Positions 46,166 to 56,920 of a stretch of 64,000 nt of DNA are shown in pieces (within the stretch, counting starts at the first letter, position 1; each line of letters opens with the position of its first letter). The notes beneath the pieces were generated by a model. That model was not told the origin of the DNA. It ran no database searches and worked only from the letters and a program-made list of their open reading frames with translations. Source of the stretch: Excoecaria cochinchinensis (taxonomy: Eukaryota > Streptophyta > Magnoliopsida > Malpighiales > Euphorbiaceae); NCBI GenBank assembly GCA_947683425.1, contig CANTUQ010000073.1:9024501-9088500 (forward strand), in the 5' to 3' direction. A program made the position numbers and the translations under genes.

Positions 46166-48816
46166 CTCTACGGATGTGTATTGATTATCGACAGCTTAAT
46201 AAAGTGACTATCAAGAATAAGTATCCATTGCCAAGGATTGAAGACCTTTTTGATCAGTTGAGAGGAGCTGGAGTATTCTCTAAGATAGACCTGAGATCAG
46301 GCTATTACCAGTTGGGGGTTAAAGAAGCAGATGTGGCGAAGACGGCTTTTCGGACGCGTTATGGTCATTACGAATTTCTAGTGATGCCTTTCGGTTTGAC
46401 CAACGCGCCTGCAGCCTTTATGGATCTGATGAACCGAGTTTTCCGACCGTATCTAGACAAGTTTGTTGTGGTATTTATTGATGACATTTTGGTATACTCT
46501 AGAGATCAAAAAGAACATAAGGAACATCTTAGGTTGGTGTTGCAGATGTTAAGAGATCATCAACTGTATGCAAAACTCAGTAAATGTGAGTTTTGGTTGA
46601 GAGAAGTGGCCTTCCTTGGACATGTGGTGTCAGCAGAGGGTGTACGTGTTGATCCAAGTAAGATTGAAGCAATCGTAAATTGGATGCCTTCGAAAAATGT
46701 ACCTGAAGTGAGAAGTTTTCTGGGTTTAGCAGGGTATTATCGACAGTTTGTTCAGGGGTTTTCAGTGTTAGCCTCTCCTTTAACCAAGCTACTTCGGAAG
46801 GATGTTAAGTTTGTATGGACTGAGAAGTGTCAAGCCAGTTTTGATCGTTTAAAAGAGTTATTGGTTAAAGCTCCTGTACTCACACAGCCGGTTTCGGGTA
46901 AAGAGTACACTATGTACAGTGATGCCTCGGCAATTGGCTTAGGTTGTGTTCCGATGCAAGGAAACAAGGTTATAGCTTATGCATCGAGACAGTTGAAGCC
47001 TCATGAGCAGAACTATCCGACCCACGATTTAGAGTTAGCAGCGGTAGTGTTTGCGCTTAAAGTATGGCGGCACTACTTATATGGGGAGACGTGCAGAATT
47101 TTTACCGACCATAAAAGTCTCAAGTATTTGTTAACTCAGAAGGAGTTGAATTTGAGGCAGCAGAGATGGTTAGAGCTATTCAAGGATTATGATTGTATTA
47201 TTGACTACCATCCGAGTAAAGCTAATGTAGTGGCTGATGCTCTCAGTAAAATGTCTATGTCTGCGTTGCTGGCCAGCCGAAGCAGATGGAGATTTGATTC
47301 TGAAGGTGCTCTGATTGCTCGACTTAAAGTTAAACCAAGTTTGAGATCGGAGATTGTAAAGGCCCAGTTAGATGACCATGTGCTACAGCGTGTTTGTCAA
47401 GTAGTGAAAGAGGGCAAACGAACTGAATATTTGATAGATGGAGAAGGAGTGCTTAGGCACGGTAATCGGTTATGTGTACCTAATGTGGGTGAGTTAAGGA
47501 AGAAGTTATTGCAAGAAGCTCACTCATCAGTTTTTACTATGCATCCTGGTGGGGACAAGATGTATCAAGATCTAAAATAATTTTATTGGTGGCCAGGCAT
47601 GAAAAGAGATATAACAGAATTTGTTTCTAGGTGTCTCACCTGTCAGCAAGTGAAAACCGAGCATCAAGTGCCATCGGGATTGCTTCATCCCTTACCCATT
47701 CCTCAATGGAAGTGGGATGACATCACGATGGATTTTATATCTGGATTGCCTATGACTCAGCGTAAGCATGATTCAGTGTGGGTTATAGTAGATCGACTGT
47801 CAAAATCCGCACATTTTCTGCTAGTGCGGTTGGATTATTCGATGGACAAGTTAGCGGAACTTTATGTAGATGAGATAGTTCGATTACATTGGATTCCGTT
47901 ATCCATTGTGTCTGACCGAGATCCGCGTTTTACATCCAAGTTTTGGAAAGAACTTCAAGCGGCTTTGGGAACTCGGTTAAATTTCAGTACTGCTTTCCAT
48001 CCTCAGACCGATGGTCAATCAGAAAGGGTTATTCATGTTTTGGAAGATATGCTACGGGGTTGTGCTTTAGAGTTCTCGGGAAGCTGGGATCGGTATGTGT
48101 CCTTGATGGAATTCGCGTATAATAACAGCTATCAAGTGAGCATTGGTATGGCCCCTTACGAAGCATTGTATGGACGGAAATGTAGAACGCCAATATGTTG
48201 GACTGAACTGACAGAAAAGGCTATGATAGGTCCGGATATAGTGCGGGATACCGAAGAGAAAGTAAGGGTTGTGCAACAGAACTTGAAAGCAGCCAAGGAT
48301 CGACAACGTTCTTATGCTAACCTGAAGCGCAGAGATATTCAGTACGAAGTGGGTGATAAGGTTTTCTTAAAAGTGTCACCGTGGCGAAAGGTTCTCCGTT
48401 TCGGAAAGAAAGGCAAACTAAGTCCACGCTTTATTGGACCATATGAGATCCTAAGAAAAGTAGGTCCAGTAGTGTATCAGTTAGATTTCCCGATGGAGTT
48501 AGCTAGACTACATGATGTTTTTCATGTATCTATGCTTCGGAAATATCGGTCAGACCTTTCGCATGTGTTACCGGTACAAGACGTCCGAATTCAACCAGAC
48601 TTTTCTTATGATGAAGAACCGAAAAGGATTTTGGACAGGGGAATCAGACAGCTTCGGAATAAACAAATACCGTTGGTTAAGGTCTTATGGCAACATCATG
48701 GTATTGAAGAAGCCACATGGGAACCAGAGGAAGCTATGAGATTGCAATACCCTCAGTTGTTTGAAGCAGGTAAGAATTTCGAGGACGAAATTCTGTTAAG
48801 TGGGGGAGTACTGTAA
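46138..48816 (+). pseudogene. pol: pol of element F: RT, RNase H, integrase, chromodomain
   Basis: The best-preserved gene in the window. RT runs from about GTLRMCIDYRQLNKVTIKN through KIDLRSGYYQLGV, FGLTNAPAAFM and VVFIDDILVYS (FIDD at 46474-46485). RNase H has TMYSDASAIGLG, THDLELAAVVFALKVW, FTDHKSLKYLL and ADALSKMS. TAA at 47578-47580 interrupts the integrase zinc domain (HSSVFTMHPGG before it; GMKRDITEFVSRCLTCQQ after it). The integrase core has MDFISGLPM, VSDRDPRFTS and QSERVIHVLEDML (DDE triad). The C-terminus has DKVFLKVSPWRKVL, HDVFHVSMLRKY and a chromodomain (ILDRGIRQLRNKQIPLV, EEATWEPEEAM). Relative to E, about 0.6 kb of PR and RT N-terminus are missing, so it cannot make a complete polyprotein. 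Confidence 0.93.
48798..48811 (+). promoter_or_regulatory. Polypurine tract of F
   Basis: AAGTGGGGGAGTAC just before the 3' LTR start TGTAACACCCC at 48812. Confidence 0.82.
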
Positions 48817-49888
48817 CACCCCAAAACCACCCAGTAGTTTGAGCCTGTCAGTGTCTGTATGTGTGTGCTTTATATGTTGCTTGTATGTGTTAATTTGGAT
48901 TATTTATTTAATTTATGTGTGTGTGTATATGTATTAATTTGAGAAGAGGATTTAAGTTGGTATATGATTTAATATATGGGAGTAAGATGTGAGCAAGGGA
49001 TAGATTAGTGTGTATAGAAGTGTATGGGAGTAGGGTGTGTTATGGGGCAAGTGTCTTATGGGGAGAATGACATGTGGCATAAATGATAAGTTAGCATTTA
49101 ATGAGTTTGGTGAGAGAGAGAAAGAACAGTCATTCCTTCTTGTTTCCCGTTCTTTTTCCCTCTTTCACGCCATTCTCTCCTTTTCTTCTTTCTTCTTCTT
49201 TGTTCCTTCTTTTCTTGGCCCGATCTTGCTCCCTCTCCTTTCCTTGAGTAGTTTGGGTTGTTTAGCTTGTAAATTTGAAGCTCAAAAGGTGAGTATGGGT
49301 TAGCGATGTCTTAGATTTTCTTCTTCCTCTTCTCTAGGTTTTATAATTATATATGTATATGTGTGGGTTATTGTAAAATTGATCTTAGTTGTTGTGGGTT
49401 TGTCGTTCAGAGGAGTCTCCTAGACCGGAAAAAGGGAAAGAAATCGCTAGCGGGAGCAGAGCTCACGAGTAGGAGTAGAGGAGATAAGGTTTGGGAACAT
49501 TTGTTTCATATGTGTATTTGTGATTTAAGTTGGGTTTTGGCACTTTTAGCTTTGATTAGAGTTACGAATTGAATATGTTTAGCTTGAAGTGAAATTAGCA
49601 TGATATGTGGTGCTAGAGAATAAATATTGTTGAAGGATTTGCAAGAAATTATGTGAATAATTGCAATTGTTGTTAAATATACTGTTTTGGATTTTCGTGG
49701 AATTGGGCATGCATTTGGGCTTGATTTAATTGAAATAAATGGTGGTAAAGCTGGGTTTTTAATTATATTATGAGTTGTTGATGCTTGTGTTATTTACTTT
49801 TGAGGTTTAGAATCAATTTTGGATGTTTGAATGTGTTTAGTGTGAAAATTCTGCAGATTTTGGGCGTAAGAGCTGAAAAACCCGTATT

Positions 49889-50192
49889 TGTCGCGATCGC
49901 GACACTGTCGCGAGTGCGACAAAGCGCGGAGGTTTCAGCCCTCACGCCGGCGTGAGAGGTGTCACGCCGAGGAGCTCGAAGGGAGCTCTCTGTCGCGAGC
50001 GCGACAGAGTGCTCGATCTCCGAGCATGTGCAAGGCTCTCTTCTGTCGCGAGCGCGATAACCCTCGCGAGTTCGACAGAGAGCATCATCTACGTCCTCTC
50101 GGGAGCACGAGGTTACTCGCGATCGCGAGACGAGGCAGGGAGGTGTATTTTGGCTTCTGTCGCGAGCGCGACGGTCGTCGCGAGTGCGACAG
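49889..50192. repeat. CGCGAG dyad array, F 3' LTR
   Basis: A pair at 49889-49904 and 49906-49921 (first perfect), a single at 49990-50006 where the 5' LTR has a pair, a pair at 50045-50078, a loose pair near 50098-50130, and a pair at 50158-50192 where the 5' LTR has a single. Confidence 0.9.
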
Positions 50193-50745
50193 ACGTGACT
50201 TCCAAACTTGATTTCTTCTCCTTTTTGCTTAATGACTTGATTTCTTTTGCATGCACTCTTTTATTAAAGCCTTGAATACCTATTTAAATGAATAATATGT
50301 ATGTTAATTTGACAAGATTTCGTATAACCTGCTAATGTCGGAAAGTGGATAGTTAGGCATGCCTAATAGAGTTATGTGTTGCTGCAGCTATGTGTACGAT
50401 TTTGGACCCTAATCAGGTCCCTCGATCGGATCCTCGCGATCCTTCTGTTTGAATCTTTCTTAAGATTCTATATGGAAATAATTTGGAATAAAAAATAAAA
50501 AGAATGATTTGATACCTTCGGGTATCTATGTTTTTATAATACGATATTGATACTCTCAAGTATCTATGTGTACTCGTTATCCACTCTTTATGATTAAGCG
50601 GGTGTTAGTGTGTCAGTGTATAAGAATATTAGATGATAATATAAGTATTTGCCTTAATTATATATGATTCTATATCTATAATTGTATCATTATCATGTGC
50701 TTTCTGTTGACGTCACTGTGAGTGGCGGTTATGCATTTGTGGTTT

Positions 50746-50791
50746 CCCCACTAAGCGATTCCGCTTAGCATGGGTGTTTATCCGTGCAGGT
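50746..50791 (+). other. Tekay LTR double hairpin (F 3' LTR)
   Basis: As at 44301-44346 but with one stem change (TAGCATGGGT for TAGCACGGGT), which weakens the second stem. Confidence 0.8.
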
Positions 50792-51189
50792 GTGGAAGGT
50801 TTTGGTACGCATGGTTTGGGCGTGTCGCATCGGGAAGGCCAACGCAACTAGAGATTGAAGTTTTGTAGTATAGGCTTTCCTTTCTTTTGTAATAGATATA
50901 ATGTTTTGTTAGACCCTTTGGAACAGTGTACCTTGGGCTTTTATATATTTGTTTTGTTGTGTCTGTTGCAAAATGTAAAGACCTCTTTTATGTATATTAA
51001 TAAAAGTATTCATTTTGTTCAGTATCACTCTTTTTTCTTTCCGAGCTTGAATTATCCTTGATATGTTACTTTATATGCGATGTTTTCTTTATTTGTACCA
51101 GTGGGATGTGACACTCCTACCTATCTGGATCCTTCTCCCTCTAATTCTCGGAGAAGTCTCCATGGTATAGGTTGGGGTGTGACATCTGT

Positions 51190-52303
51190 CGCGGGCACGA
51201 TAGGCGGGGAGCTTAGCTCCTGTCGTGAGCACAACAGACGTCGCGAGCGCGACAGTTCTGCTGCCCATCTGGGTTTCTCTTCTCGCATGCTTGTGTTCGA
51301 ATCTTTGAATGATGATGTTTTTGGACTACATGCAAGATTAATGCTATGAATTATATGAATGGGTAATTATGAGTGATATATGAATGAGACTTTGGATATT
51401 GTGAATTGGATTTAATGGTTCATGCATAACCTGCGAGAGTCAGTATAGTGGATAGTTAGGGATGCCTAATAGAGTCTTTTAGTTGCAGCCTCAGTTCAGT
51501 TTGGACCCCGATGTGTTTGGATCTTGTTTAAGGTCCCTTAATAAAACATTTTGCAAATGATAAAGTAAGATGGTTTTCGATACTGTCCGTAATGTAAAGT
51601 ACTGTCCATTCACTCGTTATCCACTACCTTGAGTCGGCAGGTGCTTAATTGCTTTGAATTATTTTGATAATTATGAGAATGTATTATCCGAATATGTATA
51701 TTAATGAGATAATATGAAGCCTATTATGTATATCAAATGTATGACTATTTGTGTTCGCATATTCATATTTATATCTAATATGTATTTCTGATTATGCCAC
51801 TTGAAGGTGTTTTGTTTGACGACCATTGTGAATGGCCATCCTTTCCATGTGTGTTTTTCCCCACTAAGTATTTATCGCTTAGCACGGTGTGTTTACCCGT
51901 GCAGGTGCGGAAGGAGGTTTGCCTTGGGAGAGTTGCCTCAGCCAAGCCAACACAGCTGGGTTTTTAGTGTAGGGCTTAATTACGTAGCTTGATGAGTCTT
52001 TTTGTATAGAACTCTGTTATGTTAGTTTTGTAATAGCTTTAGCATATGTATATTTTTGGATATGTAATTATCTTTTGTACCTTTAGGTTGATCAAACAGT
52101 AATGTAATGCTTTCTTTTATATTAATGCATCATCAGCTTTTTTCATGAATGGTTTTGTAAAATTTTAATTACCCTGTATTTCGGTAGGTATGTTCGTGTG
52201 CGAATGTATGTTTATCCTGTATCTGTGTGGTGACACCTTTACCCATACGACATCTCAATCCTTTCCGGATGGGATCGCCTACGTATAGGTAGGGGGTGTT
52301 ACA
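51190..52303 (+). repeat. 3' LTR of element E, second part
   Basis: Continues the E LTR after F, through the last dyads (to 51255), the double hairpin (51859-51905) and the LTR end GGGGGTGTTACA at 52303. Confidence 0.92.
51859..51905 (+). other. Tekay LTR double hairpin (E 3' LTR)
   Basis: CCCCACTAAGTATTTATCGCTTAGCACGG...CCGTGCAGGT is split here for length: the first stem arm is CTAAGTA (CTAAGCG in the 5' LTR), the second stem is intact. Confidence 0.75.
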
Positions 52304-52308
52304 GGGAA

Positions 52309-52974
52309 TATGAGAAAGAATTTACTTGTTTGAGTAAATATGTGCCTAACATCCTGTTGACTGAGGACTTTAGGTGTCGACAGTTCGAGCATGGGTTAAG
52401 AGAAAGTATTAGAGGACCCCTATCTGCCATGGTTGCTTTGCAACCGGTGAACTACTATTGATTGGTACTGGCAGCTATTAAGTTAGAAGAGTCAGAGTTA
52501 TTGAGGCAGCAGAGAGAGCAAAAGAGAAAGTTCCTGAAAGGAAATGAAAGTTCTCGTAAAAGAGCTAGAGAAGTGATGAGAGGAAAAGATAAACAAGAAT
52601 CAGTGCAAGTGCTACCGTCAGTTGGGAGTGTAAGACCCCCTACTAGTAGAGGAAGTGTAGCTCCAAGGTGTGTGCATTGCGAGAGGCACCACTAGTGTGA
52701 GTGCAGGAAACTCACTGGAGCTTGTTTCAGTTGTGGCAGCACAGAGCACCTGATGGCCAGATGTCCCAAGTCAAGAGAGAATGTGGCCTCTCAAGGAAAT
52801 AAAGATCAAGTAAATGTATCTGGAACCGCTAGGGGCAGAAGAGGAAGAAGTGGAACTAGACCGCTATTGGAAACGGTGGAACAGCCATTTCCTACCGAGG
52901 GACAACCACGAGCCTATGCGATGGCAGCAGAAGCTATTGCAGCACCGGTCAGTTCTTCTGGTAAGTTCTTTTAA
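52309..52974 (+). pseudogene. gag: gag of element D, second part
   Basis: In phase with 33110-33622 across element E. It reads YEKEFTCLSKYVPNILLTED, CRQFEHGLRESIRG, then TGA at 52459-52461, LVLAAIKLEESELLRQQREQ and a Lys/Arg-rich linker. The nucleocapsid is HCERHH, TAG at 52693-52695, then CECRKLTGACFSCGSTEHLM and ARCP. It ends with RAYAMAAEAIAAPVSSSGKF and a natural-looking stop at 52972-52974. The remaining 80 bases have GGGGAAATTTCGAGGATGAA-like sequence, which in E and F is the very end of pol, then the purine tract. So gag is fused almost directly to the 3' end, with pol removed. Confidence 0.88.
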
Positions 52975-53042
52975 TGATTAATGCAGTATATGTATGAGCT
53001 ATTCATTTAGTATCGGGGAAATTTCGAGGATGAAATTTCATA

Positions 53043-53055
53043 AGGGGGAGAGATT
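53043..53055 (+). promoter_or_regulatory. Polypurine tract of D
   Basis: AGGGGGAGAGATT directly before TGTAACAACCC. Confidence 0.8.
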
Positions 53056-53227
53056 TGTAACAACCCGATTTGGCCCTAGAAGTTTTGGCAATATTTTTGG
53101 CAGATTTTGATAAGTAAAAGAGTGAATCTAGATGTGAATATGCGGGTTTGCAAGTTATTAAAATTATAAAGTTTTGATTATACTAATATGATTTGAAAAG
53201 TATAAGGTGTGACTCTAGTGTGGGTTC

Positions 53228-53260
53228 TGTCGCGAGCGCGACAGCGTCGCGGGCGCGACA
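53228..53260. repeat. Paired CGCGAG dyads, D 3' LTR (site 1)
   Basis: TGTCGCGAGCGCGACA at 53228-53243, one base, then CGTCGCGGGCGCGACA-like. It is less decayed than the 5' LTR copy. Confidence 0.88.
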
Positions 53261-54406
53261 GAATGCTTCACGAGAAGCCTAGCGGAGTTAGATTATTTGT
53301 TGTGTTATAGACACGTGGCGGCGTAAGGGAGTGACAAGTGGCATTGTAGGAGACTGACACATGGCTAAAAGGGAGTGTGACACTTGGCATTGGATTTTTG
53401 TTTAAGTAAATGAATATATAAATTATAGTGATTAGTAGCACTAATGAGGGTTAGTTGGCATTTATTGGGTTTTGGATGAACTTTGACCGGCTGCCCTTGG
53501 GTTTTTCTTTGGTTTTCTTTGCTTTTGGCATTTAGTCTTTTGCTTTTCTTTGGCTTTTGGCCATGCTCCTCTTGCCTTGCCATTTCCTTTTTCCTTTTCT
53601 TCTTCATTTGCTTTACTCTTTGAGAGAACCACTTAGGTGGGTTGAAGAGAGTCTGTTAAAGGTAAGTGTGGTTGGTTTTCCGATCTGACCTCCTTTTTCT
53701 TTCTGTCTTTGATTTAAAGTGAAAAACAAGGTTTGATCCTTGGATTTTCTTTGTATGATTTTGTTGAAGCTGTGGACAAGAAATTGAATAAAGGGAAGGA
53801 GAAGATCGCCAACGAGTAGAGAACAGAGTTTGAGCTCCTAGAGGTCGGGATCGTGTGTGGTTTTAACTTTTGGTTCATTTTGATTGCTTGCAGTGTTTTT
53901 ATGATTTATGTGTGTATATGCTTATGATTTATGGGTATATATGTTCTGATTATGTAAATTGATCAATTGAGTGTGTATGTTAATGATAAAGTTTGATTTG
54001 GCAAATTCTGTTTATTTTGCATCTGACCTCTGTGAAGTGTTTTCATCATAAGTAGAGTTCCAGACCTCTAAATTGAATGATTGTTGATCCATTAGAATCA
54101 TGACGGAAATACCTATAAAAGTCTTAGAAATGACCTTGGGCCAGTTCTAGCTCTAAGATCCTGTTAATTGGCTAAACCAGAGGTGTCTCTACTTTGGCCG
54201 GTTCATTTGAACAGTTCGGATTGTTTAGACCATATATGACGTTATAATTGTCCAATTGACCTGAATCTTATCCGATTTAAAATTTAACTTCCTAGAAAAC
54301 AATTGTTAAGAAGGACACTTTCCCTAAAAATGACGTTTATATATCGGTTTAGACGATACAAGTTAGAGGTGAGAAGCAATCTCGTGGAGGTTCCTGATGG
54401 AGCCTT

Positions 54407-54441
54407 CTGTTGCGAGCGCGACGGTGGTCGTGAGCACGATA
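54407..54441. repeat. Paired CGCGAG dyads, D 3' LTR (site 2)
   Basis: TGTTGCGAGCGCGACG and GGTCGTGAGCACGATA. The 5' LTR has only one module at this place (31507-31522). Confidence 0.8.
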
Positions 54442-54448
54442 GAGAGGG

Positions 54449-54854
54449 TCACATGTAACGGCTGGTGGTTCCATCCCTGGTATACTCATTCTCGGACGCA
54501 TCCCTTAGAGTCACCGTAGGAGTCGGTTCACCTTACAACCGTACTCACGGACTTTACACTTCCCCCTGTGCATTTTTGCCTTCCGTGGGATTCGAACTCA
54601 GGACCTGGGGATAAGTCCTTAAATTCTTAGAATCCCACTACCATTAGGCTAGTAGCCTAATGGTAGTGGGATTCTAAGAATTTAAGGACTTATCCCCAGG
54701 TCCTGAGTTCGAATCCCACGTAAGGCAAAAATGCACAAGGGGGGTGTAAAGTCCGTGAGTACGGTTGTAAGGTGAACCGACTCCTACGGAGACTCTAAGG
54801 GATACGTCCGAGAATGAGTCTACCGGGGATGGAACCACCGGCCGTTACATCACA
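54449..54854. mobile_element. Palindromic tRNA-like (SINE-like) dimer with TCACA duplication
   Basis: The insert is 54454-54849 (396 bp), flanked by TCACA at 54449-54453 and 54850-54854; D's 5' LTR shows the empty site. It consists of two arms, 54454-54651 and 54653-54849, that are reverse complements with about 5% differences, joined by one base. Outer ends are TGTAACGGC and GCCGTTACA. Each arm, read outward from the centre, starts with an A-box-like TAGCCTAATGGTAG (54653) and has a B-box-like GAGTTCGAATCC (54705-54716), as in a tRNA or tRNA-derived SINE, so the two units are head to head. There is no poly(A) tail and no coding capacity. Alternatives are an inverted SINE dimer, or a foldback element that captured a tRNA-like sequence. 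Confidence 0.85.
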
Positions 54855-55174
54855 AGAGTGAGTTTCTTCTTGAATTAGAGCCCCTAGTTGACATGAATCA
54901 ATTCCCCACCTTTCCCCTCAACTAATTTGTATATTTTTAGATGTTTTTCTTCCCGAATTGAACCTGTAGTACCCCGGAATGTTTCTGTGGTCCATACCAT
55001 GCATGTTTAGGTTTATCGAATGCTATGACATAAGAGTTTAATAATAGAATTCAATGTATACATGATTTTCAAGTGTTGAACATGACATGCTATGTGATCT
55101 CAATTGTTTTATAATGCTTGAGTAGTTGTATTGTACTTGAATATAGTATATAGAATCTTTTTGGAATCTAGCTT

Positions 55175-55260
55175 TTGTCGCAAGCGCGACTTATTGTCGC
55201 GATCGCGACAGTGAACTTGGTTTCTATCGCGAGCGCGACTTCTTGTCGCGATTGTGACAG
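55175..55260. repeat. Four CGCGAG dyads, D 3' LTR (site 3)
   Basis: Second module TGTCGCGATCGCGACA (55195-55210) is perfect here, while the last one is decayed; in the 5' LTR it is the other way round. Each LTR therefore preserves different modules of the same original set. Confidence 0.88.
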
Positions 55261-55894
55261 TGAATCTCTTTTCTTCTAGTTCTATGTTTTTGAAAAATGT
55301 TTTCTTTTAGCTTGCTTTGCATGTCTTTTCTCTAGCGCATAGTCTATAATTGATAATTCTTCTTTTATACTATAATAGATTTTTATACTGGTAAATATTG
55401 ACATGATAGTATTATAAATTGTGAACCTAGCAGTGTCAGGTATTCTACTTTGAATTATTGAGTCAAGCCTGAAGTGTCATAGTAGTGGATAGGTAAGCAT
55501 GCTTATAAAGGGTTAGAGTGCGGCTGCTACAGTGACCTTAATTGGTCCAACGACGAATACCCAGAGTATTCATTTTGAGTTAGGTCTCTAGAGTTTGATA
55601 CTGTTTATCAGTATTTAAGGTAAAGTAACCGTATCCACAATTGTTGAAAATTCGGGCTAACGTATATTTTGTAGTGTATAAGAGATGAAGTAGAGACTTG
55701 TAAATGCATATGATTATAGTATGACATGTTACTAATGTTGTTTGCCCTATATGGATTTCTGCATTAAGACTGAGTTAGAACATGATAGTATTTGCTTACC
55801 AGATTGTGTATATGATTATTTATATATGATATAACTATCAATATGCATGTGATATATTTTGTTACTTCGTTAGAAGTCTTTTGCTTCTGTTTGT

Positions 55895-55940
55895 CCCCAC
55901 TAAGCGTTATCGCTTAGCACGGGTGTTTATCCGTGTAGGT
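55895..55940 (+). other. Tekay LTR double hairpin (D 3' LTR)
   Basis: Identical to 32575-32620. Confidence 0.82.
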
Positions 55941-56305
55941 TTTCAAGTTTGGATCAGAGGCTGCACATCTGCAGGTCAAGGCCACTAGGAGCTAGCTTAA
56001 GAACTTTTTGTTCTAGATAGAGTTTTTACATTTTGAGTAACATCATTATGTATATAAGAAGTATAGTATCGACATGTAAATGTTAAATGTATTTGTATAT
56101 GTATCGTAAATGAACATGAAATAAATATAAAGCTTATGTATTATGTACAATATATATATATATGTCATAAGAACTTTTGTTTGGCCCAAAGTATTCTTAT
56201 CTTTTAATGTTAATGCTTCCGCTACGGTACATGTGTGTGTGTGTGTGTGTGTTAGAGTCCGCTTAGCGCCCTGATATTCCTTCTCGGGGATATGGGGGTG
56301 TTACA

Positions 56306-56765
56306 TGATGTATGGGGGATTGACTTAATGGGTCCTTTCCCTACATCTTTTGGACAAAATTACATTTTGGTTGGTGTAGATTATGTATCCAAGTGGGTGG
56401 AAGCAAAAGCAGCACCAACTAATGATTCAAAGGTAGTGATCAAATTTCTTAAGAAGCTCTTTTCAAGGTTTGGAGTGCCAAGGGCCATCATAAGTGATGG
56501 AGGTAAGCATTTCGTCAATCGATCTTTTGACTCTTTATTACATAAATATGGTGTGCATTATAGGGTGGCTACACCATATCATCCACAAATAATGGTCAAG
56601 TAGAGGTATCCAATAGAGAACTCAAATGGATATTAGAAAAAGCTATTTTTAGTTCAAGAAAAGATTGGGCACATAAATTGGATGATGCTTTATGGGCACA
56701 CCGCACAGCATTTAAGGCACCTATTGGTACGACACCATATAGGTTGGTGTATGGCAAAGCATGTC
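56306..56765 (+). pseudogene. pol: Athila-type integrase, catalytic part
   Basis: Continuation of 29913-30154 after D and the TGATG copy. It reads VWGIDLMGPFPTSFGQNYIL, VDYVSKWVEAKAAPTND, FSRFGVPRAIISDGGKHFVN and VHYRVATPYHPQ, giving the first two catalytic Asp. A missing base near 56590 changes frame; then GQVEVSNRELKWILEKAI supplies the Glu, followed by DALWAHRTAFKAPIGTTPYR and LVYGKACH. After about 56765 the match stops and unrelated sequence leads to the env-like ORF, so the integrase C-terminus has been deleted. Confidence 0.88.
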
Positions 56766-56920
56766 ATTTTCGTGTAGTCTCTCGCGTTTCCTTATTTTCT
56801 CTCTTTAATCTCTCTGTTCTTTTTCTCTCAAGAATCTTTAGTTTCCAATTTTGTTTTGCCTTTATATCTTCTTTGTGAGTTTCTTTAGTAGAGTTTCTTT
56901 ATCCTACATTCACAATCAAG

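Larger units (their letters stand above)
48812..51184 (+). repeat. 3' LTR of element F
   Basis: 2373 bp, TGTAACACCCC...GGGGTGTGACA. Dyad array 49889-50192, double hairpin 50746-50791. Confidence 0.93.
42402..51189 (+). mobile_element. Tekay chromovirus element F with TCTGT duplication
   Basis: The element proper is 42407-51184 (8778 bp), flanked by TCTGT at 42402-42406 and 51185-51189. LTRs 42407-44739 and 48812-51184 begin TGTAACACCCC and end GGGGTGTGACA and look almost identical. It is the innermost insertion, so the youngest of the D-E-F nest. It has primer site, gag, PR, RT, RNase H, integrase, chromodomain and purine tract, but three visible lesions: one missing base in gag, a deletion from PR into RT, and one stop before integrase. 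Confidence 0.94.
33618..52308 (+). mobile_element. Tekay chromovirus element E with GGGAA duplication
   Basis: The element proper is 33623-52303, flanked by GGGAA at 33618-33622 and 52304-52308. Its LTRs begin TGTCACACCCC and end GGGGGTGTTACA. The 5' LTR is 33623-36267; the 3' LTR is 40980-42406 plus 51190-52303, split by element F. The internal region has gag, PR, RT, RNase H, integrase and a chromodomain-like C-terminus in the usual gypsy order, with many nonsense codons. Confidence 0.92.
30155..56305 (+). mobile_element. Gag-only Tekay-type element (D) with TGATG duplication
   Basis: LTRs at 30155-32980 and 53056-56305 both begin TGTAACAACCC and end GGGTGTTACA. TGATG at 30150-30154 and 56306-56310 flanks the element, and removing it restores the Athila integrase frame. 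An initiator-Met primer site follows the 5' LTR and a purine tract precedes the 3' LTR. Apart from nested element E, the internal region (about 1.4 kb) holds only gag; no PR, RT, RNase H, integrase or chromodomain was found. Confidence 0.9.
53056..56305 (+). repeat. 3' LTR of element D, with nested SINE-like dimer
   Basis: 3250 bp including the 396-bp insertion at 54454-54849. Otherwise collinear with 30155-32980. Dyads lie at 53228-53260, 54407-54441 and 55175-55260, the double hairpin at 55895-55940, and a (TG)n tract near 56231. Confidence 0.92.

Noticed and set aside
53365..53607. Lys-rich minus-strand open frame repeated at 30518-30706
   Set aside because: Present twice only because the two LTRs of D are copies; a polypyrimidine tract read on the other strand.
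54653..54720. Functional tRNA gene
   Set aside because: A- and B-box-like words exist, but there is no complete cloverleaf (no acceptor-stem pairing seen) and the sequence is one arm of a palindromic insertion.
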